From an uncultured Clostridia bacterium (GTDB taxonomy: Bacteria > Bacillota > Clostridia > Oscillospirales > Ruminococcaceae): DNA of 64,000 nt. Shown here in pieces: positions 1 through 6,980 of this stretch. The notes beneath the pieces were generated by a model. It was not told the DNA's origin. It saw nothing but the letters and a program-made list of their open reading frames with translations, and made no database searches. Location of the stretch: NCBI GenBank assembly GCA_947625615.1, contig CANQPB010000003.1, positions 1 through 64,000 of the forward strand. The letters are read 5' to 3'. The position numbers and the translations under genes were made by a program. Positions within the stretch are counted from its first letter, which is position 1. Each line of letters begins with the position of its first letter.

Positions 1-119
1 CCCCGCTCCCATTTCGAGACCGCCTGCGCGCTTATCATAAGGTGGTCGGCAAGGCTCTCCTGGGTGACGCCCTTTTTGCGGCGAAGCTCCTGCAAGTTTT
101 TGTCTAATGTGATGTTCAT
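1..119 (-). CDS. XRE-family HTH regulator, N-terminal part (runs off window)
   Basis: The minus-strand reading frame starts at the ATG at 119-117 and is cut by the window edge. Its first residues, MNITLDKNLQELRRKKGV followed by TQESLADHLMISAQAVSKWE, match the first helices of a Cro/C1-type helix-turn-helix, including the TQE(x)LA turn and the recognition-helix signature AVSKWE. A GAGGAG ribosome binding site lies 7-8 bases upstream. The effector domain is outside the window, so the regulated target is unknown. Confidence 0.8.
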   Translation of the reverse strand, partial: MNITLDKNLQELRRKKGVTQESLADHLMISAQAVSKWER

Positions 120-164
120 AAAAATTCTCCTCAATTTTATTGAACGGGTCCTGTTCTGATTATG

Positions 165-193
165 ATTATATCAGCCCCGCGGGAGAATTTCAA
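165..193 (-). promoter_or_regulatory. Sigma-A promoter for the XRE regulator gene
   Basis: On the minus strand TTGAAA (193-188) and TATAAT (170-165) are separated by exactly 17 bases, about 45 bases upstream of the XRE start codon. The spacer contains a CCCGCGGGG palindrome that could be an operator, which is inference. Confidence 0.75.
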
Positions 194-261
194 TGGCGGC
201 GCAGTTGTATTTCGGTTGAAAAATCAAACCGTCGGTTGAGAAGATATTTTATTATCTACCG

Positions 262-293
262 CGCATTTTGCACATTTTGCGCATTTTGTGCAA
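262..293. repeat. Three tandem 9-bp units with an inverted repeat
   Basis: On the minus strand the units TGCACAAAA, TGCGCAAAA and TGTGCAAAA follow each other directly. The outer ends also form the inverted repeat TTGCACA/TGTGCAA. The block lies about 75 bases upstream of the -35 box of the XRE gene and could be a regulator binding array. No coding potential is convincing in the 120-404 interval. Confidence 0.5.
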
Positions 294-335
294 CTTCTAT
301 CTTCTGCTCATCTAACCCTCTATCCTCTAAAAGCT

Positions 336-364
336 AAGGCCATACCCTTAACGGATATGGCCTT
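336..364 (-). terminator. Terminator of gap
   Basis: AAGGCCATA pairs with TATGGCCTT around a short loop. On the minus strand the stem is followed by AGCTTTTAG, a modest U tract. It lies 40 bases past the stop codon of the GAPDH gene. Confidence 0.65.
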
Positions 365-404
365 GAAACTTTCGGTTAATACCGTATTTCGCGCGAAAAT
401 CGGT

Positions 405-1475
405 TTATCCTAATTCGGCAAAGTACTTGATGGTTCTCACCATCTGGCTGGTGTAGCTGTTCTCGTTGTCATACCAGGAAACTACCTGAACCTCATAGAG
501 GCCGTCGGCGATCTTGGCGACCATAGTCTGGGTGGCGTCGAAGAGGGAGCCGTATCTCATGCCGATGACGTCGGAGGAGACGATGGGATCCTCGTTATAG
601 CCGTAGGACTGGGAGGCGGCGGCCTTCATGGCGGCGTTGATGCCGTCCTTGGTGAGATCGTCGGCCTTAACAACGGCGGTGAGAATGGTGGTGGAGCCGG
701 TGGGAACGGGAACTCTCTGAGCGGAGCCGATAAGCTTGCCGTTCAGCTCGGGAATGACAAGGCCGATAGCCTTGGCAGCGCCGGTAGAGTTAGGAACGAT
801 GTTGGCGGCGCCGGCGCGGGCACGTCTGAGATCGCCCTTGCGGTGCGGGCCGTCGAGGATCATCTGATCGCCGGTGTAGGCGTGAATGGTCGACATGATG
901 CCGCTCTGGATAGGAGCGTAATCGTTGAGAGCCTTTGCCATGGGAGCGAGGCAGTTGGTGGTGCAGGAAGCGGCGGAGATGATGGTGTCGTCCTTGGTGA
1001 GGGTGTTCTCGTTGACGCCGTATACGATGGTGGGAAGATCATTTCCCGCGGGAGCGGAGATGACGACCTTCTTTGCGCCGGCGTCGATATGAGCCTGGCT
1101 CTTGGCCTTAGAGGTGTAGAAGCCGGTGCACTCTAAAACGACGTCTACCCCGAGCTCGCCCCAAGGGAGCTTTTCGGCCTTGGGCTCTGCATAAATGGTG
1201 ATCTCCTTGCCGTCGACAATGATGGCGCCGGGGGTGACGACGGTCTTGCCGTCCTCAGCGTAAACGGCGGGCTTTACGTCGACAGTGTGAAGATTTTCGC
1301 CGATCTTTCCGCAGTAGCCGCCCTGGGCGGTATCATACTTGAGAAGATGGGCAAGCATCTCGGGCTTGGTGAGGTCGTTAATAGCGACGATCTCATAGCC
1401 GGGGGCGTTGAACATCTGGCGGAAAGCCAGACGGCCGATTCTTCCGAATCCGTTAATTGCAACTTTTACTGACAT
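405..1475 (-). CDS. gap: Glyceraldehyde-3-phosphate dehydrogenase, type I
   Basis: This enzyme oxidises and phosphorylates glyceraldehyde-3-phosphate to 1,3-bisphosphoglycerate with NAD+ in cytosolic glycolysis. The N-terminus carries the Rossmann motif [12 protein letters not shown]. The catalytic cysteine is in [12 protein letters not shown], the partner histidine is in the [10 protein letters not shown] region, and the C-terminus has the conserved [15 protein letters not shown]. At 356 residues it is slightly longer than the usual 330-340, owing to an insertion around residues 60-85. It has its own sigma-A promoter, an AGGAGG ribosome binding site and a terminator, so it appears to be a single-gene unit; no pgk or tpi gene is adjacent. 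Confidence 0.97.
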   Translation of the reverse strand: MSVKVAINGFGRIGRLAFRQMFNAPGYEIVAINDLTKPEMLAHLLKYDTAQGGYCGKIGENLHTVDVKPAVYAEDGKTVVTPGAIIVDGKEITIYAEPKAEKLPWGELGVDVVLECTGFYTSKAKSQAHIDAGAKKVVISAPAGNDLPTIVYGVNENTLTKDDTIISAASCTTNCLAPMAKALNDYAPIQSGIMSTIHAYTGDQMILDGPHRKGDLRRARAGAANIVPNSTGAAKAIGLVIPELNGKLIGSAQRVPVPTGSTTILTAVVKADDLTKDGINAAMKAAASQSYGYNEDPIVSSDVIGMRYGSLFDATQTMVAKIADGLYEVQVVSWYDNENSYTSQMVRTIKYFAELG

Positions 1476-1518
1476 AATAGAAAACCTCCTGTAAAGTTTT
1501 GCGTTTATTTGCTCCTAT

Positions 1519-1547
1519 ATTCTACACCATTTCGCCTTTTAAATCAA
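1519..1547 (-). promoter_or_regulatory. Sigma-A promoter of gap
   Basis: On the minus strand TTGATT (1547-1542) and TAGAAT (1524-1519) are spaced by 17 bases, giving a start about 40 bases before the gap ATG. The rest of the 1476-1708 interval is AT-rich and holds the divergent promoter only. Confidence 0.75.
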
Positions 1548-1627
1548 GTCTTTTGAGAAAAAAATATGAATATTTTTCTCGTTCGAAAAAAATATTGAAA
1601 AAAACTTCGAAAAATGTCGAAAAAAGC

Positions 1628-1656
1628 TTTACTATTTGGAAATTTAATGATATACT
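1628..1656 (+). promoter_or_regulatory. Sigma-A promoter of the kinase-like ATPase gene
   Basis: TTTACT and TATACT are spaced by 17 bases and sit about 50 bases before the ATG at 1709. A GGAGATATC ribosome binding site precedes the start codon. Confidence 0.65.
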
Positions 1657-1708
1657 ATCGTTATCCCGCTGTCGACGGCGGCAAAAATAATTTAATTTTG
1701 GAGATATC

Positions 1709-2470
1709 ATGGAAAGAAAAATTTATTGCGAACTTGACGCAGAGAAGCTCTGCGAAAAAATGACGATGGCGGTTTCCCTTTTAAAGGAGATGAACTACCG
1801 CTTAGAGCGTCAGGACATGTATGAGGAGATGCAGATGGCGAGAGAGCAGGCGAGATGCTGCTACTTTGTTCTTGCGCAGGCGCAGAACGCGCTTGAGCTG
1901 CAAAGGTATGACGAGGGCAATATAAAGCCCGTAGATTTCAACATCTCTAATCTTGTGCAGGATCTTATATCCGACGCCGGGGTGCGCACCCGCGCAAAGG
2001 GCTGCGAGATCACCTTTGAGACGGATATCGAGCGGGGCGTTATCTGCCATGCCGATCCCGACAGATTTGCCGCCTGCTTTATGAATCTGATAGTTAATTC
2101 CCTTCAGAACGTCGATTTTGAAGAGGGAACCGTCAGGGTAGTGCTTAAAACCTATGCAAACGCCGGCAGCGCCGCGATATCCGTTTTGGACGACGGATAT
2201 TCTATGACGCCCTCCGATCTCGACGAAAAGCTGAGGCATGTCGGCACCCACGGCTTTGACGTCTTAAGAAAATTCTGCGAGAGCGTAGGCACCGAGCCGA
2301 ACATCGTCGCAAAGGAAAACGACGGCTTCGGCGTCACTATAAAGGTGCCGCTTGCGCCGCCGAACCCGAACGCGATCTTCGAATCGAACGAGAGGGGCGC
2401 AGGAATTGAATCCTTCTCGCCGGCGTCGCTTCTTCTTTACAAGCTCGACTGGACAAGGATCATTTTATAA
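1709..2470 (+). CDS. Histidine-kinase-like ATPase domain protein without a phospho-acceptor histidine
   Basis: The 253-residue protein has a helical N-terminal half (residues 1-75) and an HATPase_c-type C-terminal half. The N box is recognisable as NLIVNSLQN near residue 128. The G1 position reads DDGYSMT instead of DxGxG, and a later FGVTIKVPL strand resembles the end of the fold. The helical region, where a sensor kinase would place its HExxxP dimerisation motif, contains no such histidine, and there is no sensor domain or membrane segment. This suggests a degenerate or anti-sigma-like ATPase rather than a working kinase. No response regulator is adjacent, so the partner is unknown. Confidence 0.6.
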   Translation: MERKIYCELDAEKLCEKMTMAVSLLKEMNYRLERQDMYEEMQMAREQARCCYFVLAQAQNALELQRYDEGNIKPVDFNISNLVQDLISDAGVRTRAKGCEITFETDIERGVICHADPDRFAACFMNLIVNSLQNVDFEEGTVRVVLKTYANAGSAAISVLDDGYSMTPSDLDEKLRHVGTHGFDVLRKFCESVGTEPNIVAKENDGFGVTIKVPLAPPNPNAIFESNERGAGIESFSPASLLLYKLDWTRIIL

Positions 2471-2482
2471 TCAGAACACAAA

Positions 2483-2513
2483 AAGACGGCCGCAGTTTAC
2501 TGCGCGCCGTCTT
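2483..2513. terminator. Bidirectional hairpin terminator between convergent genes
   Basis: AAGACGGC-CGCAG pairs with CTGCG-GCCGTCTT around a TTTA loop. On the minus strand the stem contains the stop codon of the membrane-protein gene and is followed by TTTTTGTG. On the plus strand it lies just past the stop of the ATPase gene and is followed by a pyrimidine tract. Confidence 0.8.
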
Positions 2514-3033
2514 CTTCCTCTTCGGCAAATTTTTTTGCGTAATATTTGTGGCCTACCAAATAGCTCAGCATGCAGATGACTATCAGGAGTATAAGACCAA
2601 TAAGGCCGTACACCTGAGGGTCGTCGTTTATTTTCGAGAGCCACAGGCTGGGGAAATAAATGCTTGTCACGGCGGCGGTCACCCTCGGGTCGCTCGAGGA
2701 GCCGAGCTCGTTCACGACTAAAATCGGCACATAGTAAACTATCCCCGTGAGGAGAAGTATTATAGCTACCGCCGTGGGATTGTAAAGCCCGTAGGCGGTA
2801 TGTCTTTTGGCGTCGTCCCAGAAAAGCCAGGTGAGGAGCCAGAAGGGAATGAGCCAGGACAGGAAGCTAAGCGTTTCGGGGTTGTCGTAAAGCGCGAGCT
2901 TCGGCACAAAGGTTCCGACTATTCCTAAAATTGCGGTCTTTCCGATAATGAGCGCGAAGATGTTAATCAGCCAGAAAAGTCCGAATCTTGCCAGGCCGTA
3001 AAGCATTGTTCTTAAACTGTCTCTTTCTTCCAT
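2497..3033 (-). CDS. Multi-pass membrane protein of unknown function
   Basis: The product is a 178-residue integral membrane protein with about four hydrophobic segments: one near the N-terminus (GLFWLINIFALIIGKTAILG), a Trp-rich pair (FLSWLIPFWLLTWLFW), a third around AVAIILLLTGIVYYVPILVV and a fourth near the C-terminus (LIGLILLIVICMLSYLVG). The C-terminus is acidic (EEEEDGAQ). The start at 3033 was preferred over an upstream ATG at 3087 because AAGGAGGG lies directly in front of it. I do not recognise the family. The transcript ends in the hairpin that overlaps its own stop codon. Confidence 0.7.
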   Translation of the reverse strand: MEERDSLRTMLYGLARFGLFWLINIFALIIGKTAILGIVGTFVPKLALYDNPETLSFLSWLIPFWLLTWLFWDDAKRHTAYGLYNPTAVAIILLLTGIVYYVPILVVNELGSSSDPRVTAAVTSIYFPSLWLSKINDDPQVYGLIGLILLIVICMLSYLVGHKYYAKKFAEEEEDGAQ

Positions 3034-3105
3034 CGCAGATCCCTCCTTATTTTTATATATTTTACCACAGTTTTTGTAAAACGTCAAGATTTATTTGTAT
3101 GTGAT

Positions 3106-3385
3106 GGGGGAAACCCTTTGCAAGGTTTCCCCCATAACCCCCTTCCGCGTGCAAGGCGCCCAAGGCGCCTCGCCGGGGGACCCCCCGACGAGGGTTCCCC
3201 CGGCCCGAAACAGTCCACCGGACTGATTTCGGGCTCCCCCTCCTGCGTTTCGCTTCGCATTAACCGGAGTACGCCTGCTCGGCGTACTCCGGGGAGTTCC
3301 GCGACTGCGGTCGCGGCTCAGGGGCGCCGCCCCCGAGACCCCCGCAAACCTTTTGAAAAAGGTTTGATCGAAAACTTTTTTATTA
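3106..3385. repeat. GC-rich non-coding island of consecutive palindromes
   Basis: The 415 bases between the genes at 3033 and 3449 hold no convincing gene. They carry a row of strong inverted repeats: GGGGGAAACC with GGTTTCCCCC (3106-3133), GGCGCC pairs, CCGGAGTACGCC with GGCGTACTCCGG, CCGCGAC with GTCGCGG, GGGGCGCC with CCGCCCC, and AAACCTTTT with AAAAGGTTT. The final tail resembles the tail of the island near 8.5 kb, so this looks like a dispersed intergenic repeat family. Its base composition is far more GC-rich than its flanks. Confidence 0.6.
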
Positions 3386-3393
3386 TTTAAGAC

Positions 3394-3421
3394 AAAAAGA
3401 GCGCGTTGAAGCGCTCTTTTT
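3394..3421. terminator. Bidirectional intrinsic terminator
   Basis: AAAAAGAGCGC and GCGCTCTTTTT form a perfect 11-bp stem around a 6-base loop, with A and T tracts on either side. It serves the minus-strand small Cys-rich gene and insulates the repeat island. Confidence 0.85.
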
Positions 3422-3448
3422 CGGCAAAAACTTTAGTCGCCAAGCTTT

Positions 3449-3610
3449 TCAGCAGCCGCAGCCGCAGTCGTTGTTGTTGCAGCCGCACCCGCTGTTGCAG
3501 CCGTTTGAGCAGCCGTTCGAGCAGCCGCAGTTTCCGCAGCCGTTGAAGCCGAAGAGGATAATCAGGATAAGAATGATGATCCACCAGTAACCGTTACCAA
3601 AGCAATTCAT
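3449..3610 (-). CDS. Small Cys/Gly/Asn-rich single-span membrane peptide
   Basis: The start at 3610 is set by a GGAG ribosome binding site 8 bases upstream; an in-frame ATG at 3658 lacks one. The 53-residue product has a short polar N-terminus, one hydrophobic span (WWIIILILIILFGF) and a C-terminal tail made of repeated CG, CS and CN units with 12 cysteines. The overall plan, a short hydrophobic helix plus a low-complexity Gly/Cys tail, recalls the small YjcZ-like or spore-associated peptides of Firmicutes. That assignment is an analogy, not a recognised homology. The Cys-rich tail could bind metal or cross-link. Confidence 0.6.
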   Translation of the reverse strand: MNCFGNGYWWIIILILIILFGFNGCGNCGCSNGCSNGCNSGCGCNNNDCGCGC

Positions 3611-3804
3611 GTAATTGTCTCCATTCGTGTAAAGATTCTGAAGTTTTTGAAGCTTCATACTACATTTTATGCCTTCCCCAAAAATGTGTTACTCTTTTTT
3701 ATCGTAACCAAGCCGCGAGCCGTCATAGAATTTACAGACCGCGATTATATTTTTGAAATCTGTCCATAATCCAACAGGAAAGCCTTTGGAAAGGAATGAT
3801 CGTT

Positions 3805-6141
3805 ATGTTTGAATTCAACGAGCTTTACGGCAGCGACAACTTCACCGCCCCTGCGCTCCGCGCGATAGGGCACGCGCTGCGCCGCGCCTCCCAGATGGGC
3901 CACACCTACGTCGGCACCGAGCACCTTCTTTTGGGCCTTTTGAGCGACGGCTCCTCGGCCGCCGCGGCCATTTTGGAGCGCTTCTCGGTCACCTATAAGG
4001 CCGTCGAGGATAAAATATGCGAACTCATCGGCACCGGCGAGCCCACCGCCGTCACCGGCTCAATGCTCACCCCCGCCGCAAAACGCTGCATAAGGTTTGC
4101 AAAGCGCACTGCCGGGGACATCTCCGAGACAAAGGCGGGCACCGAGCACCTGCTCTGCGCGATTCTGAACCAACAGAATTCCACCGCGCGAAGCATTCTT
4201 GTAGACCTCAACTGCAACATCTCCCGCCTTTACACCAGTGCCGGCGAGGCCGTGGAAAAGAGCGCCGTCTTCGGCCGCCCCAAGGAGCAGCAGCGCCTCA
4301 CCCAGCTTGAAAAATACGGCTTCGATATGGTAGAGCGCGCAAAATCGCCCGGCTACGATCCCTGCGTCGAGCGTGACGGCGAGCTTGAGAGAATGACCGA
4401 AATTTTAATGCGCCGCGGCAAGAACAACCCCTGCCTCGTCGGCGAGGCGGGCGTTGGCAAGACCGCCATAGTCGAGGCCCTTGCCTCAAAGATAGCCCGC
4501 GCCGAGGTTCCGCCCGCTCTCTGCGGCAAGAGAATCTTCTCCCTCAGCCTGACGACCCTTCTTGCCGGCGCCAAATACCGCGGCGATTTTGAGGAGCGCC
4601 TCAAATCCTGCATCGAGGAGGCCTCCCGCTCCGGCGACGTGATTTTATTCATCGACGAGCTCCACACGCTTGTCGGCGCAGGCGCCGCCGAGGGAGCCAT
4701 TGACGCCGCGAATATCCTGAAACCGATGCTTGCCCGCGGCGAGCTGAGGCTTATCGGCGCAACCACCCTCGACGAATATCGCAGGGTAATCGAGGGAGAC
4801 AAGGCGCTTGAGCGGCGCTTTTGCGTGATAAAGGTAAACGAGCCCACCGAGGAGGCCGCCGTGAAGATGCTCGGCCGCCTCAGGCCGAAATACGAGCAGC
4901 ACCACCGCGTCAGGATAACCGACGAGGCGATAAAGGCCGCCGTCGGGCTATCCGCAAGATATATGACCGACAGATATCTGCCCGACAAGGCCATAGACAT
5001 CATCGACGAGGCGTGCGCGTCTGTAAAGCTCAAAGACTTCACGGACGCCGAAGCCAAGGGGGATCTCTCGGCGGCGTTCAACGACTACGTAAGCGGCAAA
5101 ATAAGCAAGGAAAGCTATTTTGAGGAGCTTTTCAGGCGCACCGGCGGGCAGAGCAGGCTCGCCGAGGTGACGGCGGCCGACGTGGAAAGGGTTATCACTT
5201 TACAGACGTCCGTCCCGCAGGAGAAGCTTTTGGGCCATAAGGCCGAGGATCTGGCCGAAAAATTGGGGGAGAGAATAGTCGGCCAGAGCGATGCGATAAA
5301 AAGCCTCGTCGGCGCGATAAAGCGCTCCGGCGCGGGGCTGAGATCCGGCGACCGCCCCCTTGCTGCGATAATGTTCTCGGGGCCGACGGGCGTCGGGAAG
5401 ACCCAGCTTGCGCGGGAGCTTTCTGGGCTTATGTTCGGCGAAGACGCGCTCATACGCTTTGACATGTCGGAATTTTCCGAGAGGCACACCGTCTCCCGGC
5501 TGATAGGCTCCCCGCCGGGGTATGTCGGCTATTCCGAGGGCGGCGAGCTTACCGAAAAGGTGAGGCGGCGGCCCTCTTGCGTGCTGTTGTTCGACAAATT
5601 CGAAAAGGCCGACCGCGAGGTCGCCTCGCTGCTATTGCAGCTTTTGGACACCGGCTTTTTGACGGACAGCACCGGCCGCAGGGTGTCTTTCAGAAGCTGC
5701 GTTGTGATTTTGACGACTAACGCCGTCGCCTCAAAAAATGCCGCCTGCGGCTTTTCGGGAGGCATAAAGCCGCCGTCCCCCCGCGACGGTCTTTCAAAGG
5801 TGTTTTCCTTCGAGCTGATGAACCGCCTCGACGCCGTCTGCGCATTTCGAAAGCTGTCATCGGACGACTGCGAGGAAATCGCGAAAATGCGGCTTTCGGA
5901 GCTTTCGGAAAGGGCGGCCAGGCAGGGAATAACTCTTGAGCTTTCGCCCGAGCTCGCCAAGGCGGTCGCCTCGCTTGCGGATTACGAGACCTTCGGCGCA
6001 AGGGACATTTCGAGGGTGATATCCGAAAAAATAGAAAATCCCCTTGCCGATATGCTCCTTTCGGGGGGCAGCGGCAGGGTGAGGGTGTCCCCATCGTCGG
6101 GGGAGATCGTCATCGAGGCGGAATCGTTTATGTCGGCGTAA
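3805..6141 (+). CDS. clpC: ClpC-like AAA+ unfoldase (Hsp100) with altered D2 Walker B
   Basis: This is a class I Clp ATPase that would unfold proteins, usually for ClpP. Two N-terminal Clp_N repeats (each with GTEHLL) come first. D1 follows with Walker A GEAGVGKT and Walker B VILFIDELHT, then a short middle domain. D2 has Walker A GPTGVGKT, sensor ILTTNA, arginine finger region ELMNRLD and sensor 2 GARDISR. The D2 Walker B reads VLLFDKFEKA where the family has DE, so the catalytic glutamate is a lysine (codon AAA at 5596-5598). D1 looks intact. An ATG at 3796 is also possible, but the AAGGA at 3791 is correctly spaced only for the ATG at 3805. No ctsR, mcsA or mcsB gene is adjacent. Confidence 0.88.
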   Translation: MFEFNELYGSDNFTAPALRAIGHALRRASQMGHTYVGTEHLLLGLLSDGSSAAAAILERFSVTYKAVEDKICELIGTGEPTAVTGSMLTPAAKRCIRFAKRTAGDISETKAGTEHLLCAILNQQNSTARSILVDLNCNISRLYTSAGEAVEKSAVFGRPKEQQRLTQLEKYGFDMVERAKSPGYDPCVERDGELERMTEILMRRGKNNPCLVGEAGVGKTAIVEALASKIARAEVPPALCGKRIFSLSLTTLLAGAKYRGDFEERLKSCIEEASRSGDVILFIDELHTLVGAGAAEGAIDAANILKPMLARGELRLIGATTLDEYRRVIEGDKALERRFCVIKVNEPTEEAAVKMLGRLRPKYEQHHRVRITDEAIKAAVGLSARYMTDRYLPDKAIDIIDEACASVKLKDFTDAEAKGDLSAAFNDYVSGKISKESYFEELFRRTGGQSRLAEVTAADVERVITLQTSVPQEKLLGHKAEDLAEKLGERIVGQSDAIKSLVGAIKRSGAGLRSGDRPLAAIMFSGPTGVGKTQLARELSGLMFGEDALIRFDMSEFSERHTVSRLIGSPPGYVGYSEGGELTEKVRRRPSCVLLFDKFEKADREVASLLLQLLDTGFLTDSTGRRVSFRSCVVILTTNAVASKNAACGFSGGIKPPSPRDGLSKVFSFELMNRLDAVCAFRKLSSDDCEEIAKMRLSELSERAARQGITLELSPELAKAVASLADYETFGARDISRVISEKIENPLADMLLSGGSGRVRVSPSSGEIVIEAESFMSA

Positions 6142-6150
6142 ATAAAAAAT

Positions 6151-6181
6151 CCCCGCCACGGGCAGAACGCTCGGGGCGGGG
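6151..6181. terminator. Terminator between convergent clp and surface-protein remnant
   Basis: CCCCGCC pairs with GGCGGGG. On the minus strand the stem is followed by ATTTTTTAT, a good U tract for the gene ending at 6203. On the plus strand it lies 10 bases past the clp stop codon. Confidence 0.75.
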
Positions 6182-6202
6182 TTAAAAGAAAAGGCAGGAG
6201 GA

Positions 6203-6745
6203 TTATCTTCTCTTAGTCACTGCCATGGCGGCCGCTGCCAGCGCTGCCGGAAGGGCGGCGAGGGCAAGTCCCGTCTTAGGAGCTTGCGGCTCTGCGGGAG
6301 CGGCGGCTTCGGTCTCGGGAGCTGCTTCGGGAGCGGTCTCGGCGGGTTCCTCGGCTTCAGGCTCGGTCTCCTCGGCGGCGGGCTCCTCCGCGGGAGCGGG
6401 AACCTTAGAGATGATGATATAGGCCATGTTAAGGGTGGGCATGTCCGATTTGCCCTCGACGGTCAAAACTCCGTCGACAGGGGAGGCAGTGCCGGTGGCA
6501 ACGCCGCACTCTTCGGCAGTTGCCATAATGCCGTCGGCGGCAAGATTTCCGTTGAGATAAAGAGCGGCGGGAACCGAGTTGCCCCAAGGCGATGCAAAGC
6601 CGACTTCAACGGTGTATTCGCCGTCTTCGGGGAGCTGGAACTTATAGGTGATCACGCGGTCGAGGCCGTTTTCGAACATGTTGTGGCAGTAGCGGTTCGA
6701 CTGCTCCTTCGGAACGTCGGTGCCGATAAACGTCCTTGCGGTCGG
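6203..6745 (-). pseudogene. C-terminal remnant of a sortase-anchored surface protein
   Basis: The minus-strand frame is open from a TAG at 6748 down to 6203, but it has no signal peptide and no ribosome binding site at its first ATG (6679). Residues before that ATG (TFIGTDVPKEQSNRY) continue the same domain, so the protein is cut at its N-terminus. What remains is a beta-sandwich-like segment (ITYKFQLPEDGEYTVEVGF), a long Pro/Glu/Ala-rich spacer, and a C-terminal sorting signal of the form PKTG, hydrophobic stretch, KRR. The complete protein was probably a wall-anchored extracellular enzyme or adhesin. A plus-strand nitroreductase fragment abuts the break. Confidence 0.6.
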
Positions 6746-6809
6746 CTATCCCGACGAGGCCTCGGTGCCCGAAAAGCGCCGCAAGCCTCTTGAAGAGATC
6801 CTTTTATAA
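6720..6809 (+). pseudogene. C-terminal fragment of a nitroreductase-family gene
   Basis: The plus frame encodes VPINVLAVGYPDE and then KRRKPLEEILL before a TAA at 6807-6809. This closely resembles the conserved end of nitroreductase family proteins (the ...P-N-V-h-h-h-G-Y-P-x-E ... KRK-P-h-E-E-I pattern). Upstream the frame hits a stop at 6690 and nothing nitroreductase-like can be read, so only about 29 codons survive. The assignment rests on motif recall. Confidence 0.55.
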
Positions 6810-6824
6810 AAACGGGTATCAAAA

Positions 6825-6856
6825 AAAGTCCTCTGTCCGACAGGGCAGGGGACTTT
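6825..6856 (-). terminator. Terminator downstream of the pectate lyase gene
   Basis: On the minus strand AAAGTCC and GGACTTT close a stem that is followed directly by TTTTTTT, a strong intrinsic terminator for transcription arriving from the gene ending at 6981. Confidence 0.7.
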
Positions 6857-6896
6857 CCGTATAATTTAGCACCTTTTTTCACCCGGCTTTGCGGGC

Positions 6897-6974
6897 GGCG
6901 AAAATGCGCTCCCCTCGGCATAAGCTGCCGCCTAAGCGGGCCCCACCCGCCTGCCTCTTTCGCGCATTTTCGCC
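6897..6974. repeat. Perfect 13-bp inverted repeat
   Basis: GGCGAAAATGCGC (6897-6909) and GCGCATTTTCGCC (6962-6974) are perfect inverted repeats enclosing a 52-base GC-rich loop, immediately after the stop codon of the pectate lyase gene. It may be an RNA-stabilising 3' structure or the relic of a mobile miniature element; neither is proven. Confidence 0.55.
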
Positions 6975-6980
6975 TTAATC

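Noticed and set aside
140..337. 65-codon plus-strand frame upstream of gap
   Set aside because: It has no ribosome binding site, runs through the XRE promoter and the 9-bp repeats, and its composition (Phe/Cys runs from the repeats) is not protein-like.
3118..3390. 90-codon plus-strand frame in the GC-rich island
   Set aside because: It consists of palindrome-derived Pro/Arg/Gly runs, without a ribosome binding site.
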